Origin: Vreelandella titanicae BH1 | GTDB lineage: Bacteria > Pseudomonadota > Gammaproteobacteria > Pseudomonadales > Halomonadaceae | Length of the DNA: 64,000 bases | Assembly (NCBI RefSeq): GCF_000336575.1 | Contig: NZ_AOPO01000001.1 | Span: forward strand, 1 to 64,000 | Reading direction: 5' to 3' | Shown here: piece after piece, positions 60,329 through 64,000 of the stretch | Position numbering within the stretch: the first letter of the stretch is position 1 | Layout: every line of letters begins with the position of its first letter | The notes under the pieces: model-generated | Database searches by the model: none | What the model saw: only the letters and a program-made list of their open reading frames with translations | Told to the model about the DNA's origin: nothing | Translations under genes and position numbers: made by a program

Positions 60329-60765
60329 TGCGGCTGCTCCTTGGTGGGGGTCTCTTTGGCGCGCCCCGCTCCTTTGCGTTTTTTCTTGCGCATCTCCATC
60401 GGCGCTTCGCCGTGGCGTGCGAGGTAGCTCTCAATCCAGACCTGAATGGCCATGGGCATTGGTGCTTCGAGCACCTGCTGCTCACCGTCCATCCAACCGG
60501 CTGCCACGTCCTGACTAGCGGTAATCGCATCAGGTTTGGGTGTTTGCCCAGTAAAACCCGCTCGCACAAATAGCCGTGGGGTGGCAGACGTCAGGTTGAA
60601 ACGGTAGGCAGCACGCTCGGTCATCGACAACTGCAGGTTAAGCACATTGGGGCCCTGATCACTCAGGGTAAGCTCTGCAATACGCCACTGGGTTAGCGTA
60701 AAGCTTTTCACCTGCTTAGCCTCGGCGACCAGGGTGATACTCAGTGAACGTAAATTATCAGACAT
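60325..60765 (-). CDS. DUF3305 protein of formate dehydrogenase locus
   Basis: This 146-residue protein starts at the ATG at 60765 with AAGGGG upstream; a longer frame start at 60798 would run into the tandem repeats and is less likely. The core LAEAKQVKSFTLTQWRIAEL-like start, LQLSMTERAAYRFNLTSATPRLFVRAGF and MAIQVWIESYLARHGEAPM matches DUF3305. The C-terminus is Lys/Arg-rich (RKKKRKGAGRAK). First gene of the DUF3305-DUF3306 pair, just downstream of four 13-bp repeats. Confidence 0.88.
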   Translation of the reverse strand: MSDNLRSLSITLVAEAKQVKSFTLTQWRIAELTLSDQGPNVLNLQLSMTERAAYRFNLTSATPRLFVRAGFTGQTPKPDAITASQDVAAGWMDGEQQVLEAPMPMAIQVWIESYLARHGEAPMEMRKKKRKGAGRAKETPTKEQPQ

Positions 60766-60780
60766 CGCGTTAAACCCCTT

Positions 60781-60832
60781 AGCGAAGTATCTAAGCACAG
60801 CACTTGAGCACAGTACTTAAGCGAAGCACCTA
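60781..60832. repeat. Four tandem 13-bp repeats in fdh/fdhD divergent region
   Basis: AGCGAAGTATCTA, AGCACAGCACTTG, AGCACAGTACTTA and AGCGAAGCACCTA follow each other without gaps at 60781, 60794, 60807 and 60820. The 1st and 4th, and the 2nd and 3rd, are most alike. They end 16 bases upstream of the DUF3305 start codon and lie between the divergent fdh and fdhD operons. Confidence 0.85.
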
Positions 60833-60963
60833 GACTTTGAACGGATAGCAGTCGAACAGGTAGACAAGTAAGCCTCTCCAGCGCCATCATCGTCAACTCT
60901 GACCTTTTTACTCAGGTATTTTATCAGGCTCAGATGCTTTCATATCAGCAGCGAGGATTGCGG

Positions 60964-61839
60964 ATGCACGCCCTTCAGTTAAGCCGAGCCCGCTTACCGG
61001 CCACTACCGAGATCAGCATCGTTGACGAGTATGGCGATGCACGCCAGCAGGCGATTGCCGCTGAAAGAGCGTTGACGGTCTACCTCAACAAGCGTGAAAT
61101 TGTCACTTTGATGACCTTGGGTGACGACCCGGAGGCTCTGGTGGTCGGCTATCTGCGCAATCAGGGGCTGCTGAACGCCGCGGCTGATTTAGAGGCCGTG
61201 CAAGTCGATTGGGAAGTAGAAGCCGCGGTAGTGATTACTCGCCATCTGCCCGAGGATTTAGAAATACGCTTAAGCACCCGTACGGTCACCACCGGCTGCG
61301 GCCAGGGCACGGTATTTGGTAAACTGCTCGACCAAACCGCTCTCACGGCGCTGCCCGATACTCAATTGGCACAATCCACGCTTTATCAGCTGCTGCAAAA
61401 CCTTAACGCCTACAACGAGACCTACCGCAGCGCTGGCGCCGTTCATGGCTGCGCGCTGTGCCAGCAAACCGACGTACTCGACTTTGTTGAAGACGTAGGA
61501 CGGCATAACGCGGTGGATACCTTGGCGGGGCGCCAATGGCTACAACAGGCCGACAGCGCCAATGCGGATATTTTCTACACCACCGGGAGACTGACTTCCG
61601 AAATGGTACTCAAAGTGGCACAAATGGGCATTAGCGTGCTGGTTTCTCGCTCAGGCGTCACCCAAAAAGGCGTCGAACTGGCCGAACGCTTCGGCGTGAT
61701 GTTAATTGCCCGCGCCAAAGGGCGCCATTTCCAAGCGATCAACACCCAAAACCGTTTAGCCCTGGACGCTATTCCACCGCGCCCATCCCATGCCCGTTCA
61801 TCGCAAGAATACCGCTCATCAAAAAAGGCAAGCTCATGA
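60964..61839 (+). CDS. fdhD: Formate dehydrogenase accessory sulfurtransferase FdhD
   Basis: This 291-residue protein uses the ATG at 60964 (GAGG 7 bases upstream); an in-frame ATG at 60934 is the alternative. It transfers sulfur from a cysteine desulfurase to the Mo-bisPGD cofactor, which formate dehydrogenase needs for activity. The catalytic Cys pair is Cys163/Cys166 in HGCALCQQ. Other family motifs are LGDDPEALVVGYLRNQGLL, TVTTGCGQGTVFGKL, EDVGRHNAVDTLAGR and FYTTGRLTSEMVLKVAQMGISVLVSRSG. It is divergent from the fdh genes and overlaps mobA by ATGA. Confidence 0.95.
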   Translation: MHALQLSRARLPATTEISIVDEYGDARQQAIAAERALTVYLNKREIVTLMTLGDDPEALVVGYLRNQGLLNAAADLEAVQVDWEVEAAVVITRHLPEDLEIRLSTRTVTTGCGQGTVFGKLLDQTALTALPDTQLAQSTLYQLLQNLNAYNETYRSAGAVHGCALCQQTDVLDFVEDVGRHNAVDTLAGRQWLQQADSANADIFYTTGRLTSEMVLKVAQMGISVLVSRSGVTQKGVELAERFGVMLIARAKGRHFQAINTQNRLALDAIPPRPSHARSSQEYRSSKKASS

Positions 61840-62462
61840 TCCCTACTCACGACCTCACTGGCATGGTTCTCGCGGGCGGCGAAGGGCGCCGAATGGGCGG
61901 TCGTGACAAAGGGCTGGAGCCTTTTGCGGGCCTGCCACTCGTCGGCCATGTGGTGAAGCGCCTTGAAGGTCAGGTGGCCGAGCTACTGATTAACGCCAAC
62001 CGCAATGCTGACGCCTATCGCTTTTTCGCCGATCGCGTTATAGCGGATGTTGTAATGGACGGTGCCGAAGGCGGCTTTAAAGGCCCTTTGATGGGGATCT
62101 ATAGCGGCCTGCAGGCGGCAAAAACGCCGTGGCTACTGGTCGTTCCCTGCGACTCCCCCGCCCTACCTGACGATTTAGTGGCGCGCATGGTACAAGGTAT
62201 TGGCCAGCATGATATCGCTGTGGCTTTTGATGGCGAACGGCTGCACCCGGTAGTTGCACTACTGCGTACCTCGCTGGCCGATGATTTGGCCGCCACCTTG
62301 GCCGAGGGCGAGCGTAAGATCGATCGTTGGTATGCTCGCCATGCTTGGTGCAAGGTTGATATGTCGGACTGCCCTGATGCCTTTGCTAACCTTAATACTG
62401 AGGAAGAGAAGCTGCACCTGGAAAAAGTACTCATGGGTTCTTCGAGCAAGGAGGTGAAATGA
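61836..62462 (+). CDS. mobA: Molybdenum cofactor guanylyltransferase MobA
   Basis: A 208-residue enzyme that attaches GMP to molybdopterin, giving the bis-MGD cofactor needed by formate dehydrogenase. It has the nucleotide-binding start GMVLAGGEGRRMGGRDKGLEPF, DGAEGGFKGPLMGIYSGLQ, VVPCDSPALPDDL and ERKIDRWYARH. It overlaps fdhD and moeA by 4 bases at each end, so the set is translationally coupled. Confidence 0.95.
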   Translation: MIPTHDLTGMVLAGGEGRRMGGRDKGLEPFAGLPLVGHVVKRLEGQVAELLINANRNADAYRFFADRVIADVVMDGAEGGFKGPLMGIYSGLQAAKTPWLLVVPCDSPALPDDLVARMVQGIGQHDIAVAFDGERLHPVVALLRTSLADDLAATLAEGERKIDRWYARHAWCKVDMSDCPDAFANLNTEEEKLHLEKVLMGSSSKEVK

Positions 62463-63730
62463 CCCTCTCCTGCTTTGATCTTGGCGAGCAGATGCTCAGC
62501 GTGGACGAAGCGCGTCAGGCGCTCGCCACCTTGATTGAACGCCCGCTGGGCAGCGAACGGATTCCGCTGGCGCAGGCTCATGGTCGCCGATTGGCCACAA
62601 CCGTGAAAGCCCCCATTAACGTGCCGCAAAATACCAATGCGGCCATGGACGGCGTAGCGCTAGCCTTGCCCAGAGAAGGTGTTGGAGCCAAGCAGACCCG
62701 CTGGCCGTTGGCTGGAGAGGTGTTGGCCGGTCAGTATCGCCGCGAATTAGTACCTGCCGGTCACTGTGTACGCATCACCACCGGTGCCCCACTGCCGCCG
62801 GGCACCGATACCGTGGTGATGAGTGAACAGCTCCGCGAACCGTTAGATGAGCAGCCTGGGCATGTGATCATCGCGTCGCCAGAACTCCTCAAACACGGCC
62901 AACATGTTCGCCAGGCCGGTGAGGATATTGGTCTCGGCGACACGGCACTGCCTGCGGGAGCACGGCTCGATGCGGCGGCCCTAGGGCTTTTAGCGTCGTT
63001 AGGTTACGCAGATGTTGCCGTATGTCAGCGCCCAAGGGTGGCGATCTTTTCCACTGGCAATGAAGTCGCTGCTCCCGGTGAGCCGCTGCCCAAAGCAGGT
63101 ATATACGATGCCAATCGCTTCACCCTGATGGGCTTGCTTGCCGAACACGGCGCCGATGTCATTGACCTGGGCATTCTCCCAGACGATTTAAACGCCATTA
63201 AAACGGCCCTTGAAGACGCTGCAGAGCAGAGCGATTTGGTAATCACCAGCGGCGGTGTTTCCGTTGGCCAGGCTGACTTTACCCGTGAGGCTCTGGAACA
63301 GTTAGGCCGCCTAGCCTTCTGGCGGGTAGCGCTGCGACCTGGGCGCCCCATGGCTTGCGGCTGGCTGGGTGAAAAGCGCACGCCGTTTGTTGGCTTGCCC
63401 GGCAATCCGGTGGCGGTCATGGTAACCTTTCTACAGTTTGTCTCGCCGCTGCTGGATCGGCTGTATGGGCAGCCGACATCAACACCCCATCGCCTTACTG
63501 CGATTGCCGACACCGCCATAAAAAGTCGCTTGAAGCGCACTGACTTTATCCGTGGCGTTTACCATACTGATAGCGAAGGACGGTTACTCGTGCGTAGTAC
63601 CGGCGCCCAGGGTTCGGGCATTTTAACCTCGATGGTGGCTGCTAACTGCTTGATTGAGCTTGCCGACGACCAGGCAGGCGCCCAGCCAGGCGAGGTAGTC
63701 AGCATACAACCACTAACGGGATGGCTATGA
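62459..63730 (+). CDS. moeA: Molybdopterin molybdenumtransferase MoeA (copy 2)
   Basis: A 423-residue second MoeA. Motifs are [95 protein letters not shown] and [20 protein letters not shown] lies before the ATG, which overlaps the mobA stop. It differs substantially from the copy at 43884, so the two are old paralogues rather than a recent duplication; one may favour tungsten or a specific enzyme. Confidence 0.94.
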   Translation: MTLSCFDLGEQMLSVDEARQALATLIERPLGSERIPLAQAHGRRLATTVKAPINVPQNTNAAMDGVALALPREGVGAKQTRWPLAGEVLAGQYRRELVPAGHCVRITTGAPLPPGTDTVVMSEQLREPLDEQPGHVIIASPELLKHGQHVRQAGEDIGLGDTALPAGARLDAAALGLLASLGYADVAVCQRPRVAIFSTGNEVAAPGEPLPKAGIYDANRFTLMGLLAEHGADVIDLGILPDDLNAIKTALEDAAEQSDLVITSGGVSVGQADFTREALEQLGRLAFWRVALRPGRPMACGWLGEKRTPFVGLPGNPVAVMVTFLQFVSPLLDRLYGQPTSTPHRLTAIADTAIKSRLKRTDFIRGVYHTDSEGRLLVRSTGAQGSGILTSMVAANCLIELADDQAGAQPGEVVSIQPLTGWL

Positions 63731-64000
63731 CCGAGCAACGACCCGCACAACCACAAGCTAATCAGCAGCGATCTGTCCAGCCAGACGCTGACCAGCAACT
63801 GATCGACGACTTTGGTCGGCGCATTAGCTACGTGCGCATCTCGGTCACCGATCGCTGCGATTTCCGCTGCGTGTACTGCATGAGCGAGGAGATGACGTTT
63901 CTGCCCCGCGCCCAGGTACTGACGCTGGAAGAGATCGCTATGGTGGCGCGCGCTTTCACTGAGTTGGGGGTCGAGAAAATTCGCCTTACCGGCGGCGAAC
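63727..64000 (+). CDS. moaA: GTP 3',8-cyclase MoaA, 5' part (runs off window)
   Basis: The first 91 codons of MoaA, the radical-SAM enzyme that starts molybdopterin synthesis from GTP. A Gln/Pro-rich N-terminal extension of about 25 residues precedes [26 protein letters not shown], with the CxxxCxxC cluster motif, and [15 protein letters not shown]. The start overlaps the moeA stop by 4 bases. The 3' end lies beyond the window. Confidence 0.95.
   Translation, partial: MTEQRPAQPQANQQRSVQPDADQQLIDDFGRRISYVRISVTDRCDFRCVYCMSEEMTFLPRAQVLTLEEIAMVARAFTELGVEKIRLTGGE

Overview
The window looks like a chromosomal segment of a moderately GC-rich gammaproteobacterium, most likely Halomonas or a close relative. 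This is inferred from gene content and codon style: TRAP transporters, a malonate operon, a Wsp-like chemosensory cluster and a membrane formate dehydrogenase with Mo-cofactor genes. No rRNA, tRNA, CRISPR array, integrase or transposase was seen.

Layout. (1) 1-5083: a minus-strand giant cadherin/Ig-like adhesin with a DUF4347 head, broken by one in-frame TGA. Next come a tail-collar (microcystin-dependent-type) protein, a small DUF6916-like protein and a GNAT acetyltransferase. (2) 5546-22578: a 17-kb plus-strand operon behind an AT-rich leader. Its products are two small/medium unknown proteins, a 1198-residue unknown protein, an endonuclease/exonuclease/phosphatase (EEP)-fold protein and a 3586-residue LysM-containing giant. 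No function is known to me, and this is the best candidate for an undescribed system. (3) 22657-29389: malonate utilisation, with a divergent GntR/FCD regulator, a three-part TRAP transporter, malonyl-CoA decarboxylase and malonyl-CoA synthetase. (4) 29533-33870: a yjfI-J-K-L-M-C operon (DUF2170, PspA-like, DUF2491, DUF350, DUF1190, glutathionylspermidine-synthase-like). (5) 34038-43865: a Wsp/ACF-type chemosensory operon whose output protein is Hpt-REC-REC-GGDEF, so the expected output is cyclic-di-GMP. (6) 43884-51773: moeA and moaB, separated by a 6-kb cassette carrying class II HMG-CoA reductase, a TRAP transporter and a MocR-type regulator (probable mevalonate uptake and catabolism). A short copy of the moaB 3' end sits beside moeA, so the cassette appears to have split an ancestral moaB-moeA operon. 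(7) 52215-60765: a minus-strand formate dehydrogenase locus (DUF3305, DUF3306, polyferredoxin, TorD-like chaperone, small Tat protein, catalytic, FeS and cytochrome b subunits). (8) 60964-64000: divergent fdhD-mobA-moeA-moaA, which mature the molybdenum cofactor needed by the dehydrogenase.

The parts fit a marine or saline heterotroph that scavenges small organic acids (malonate, probably mevalonate), oxidises formate at the membrane, and makes surface-attachment decisions through c-di-GMP. Assignments rest on reading the translations; no database search was run.
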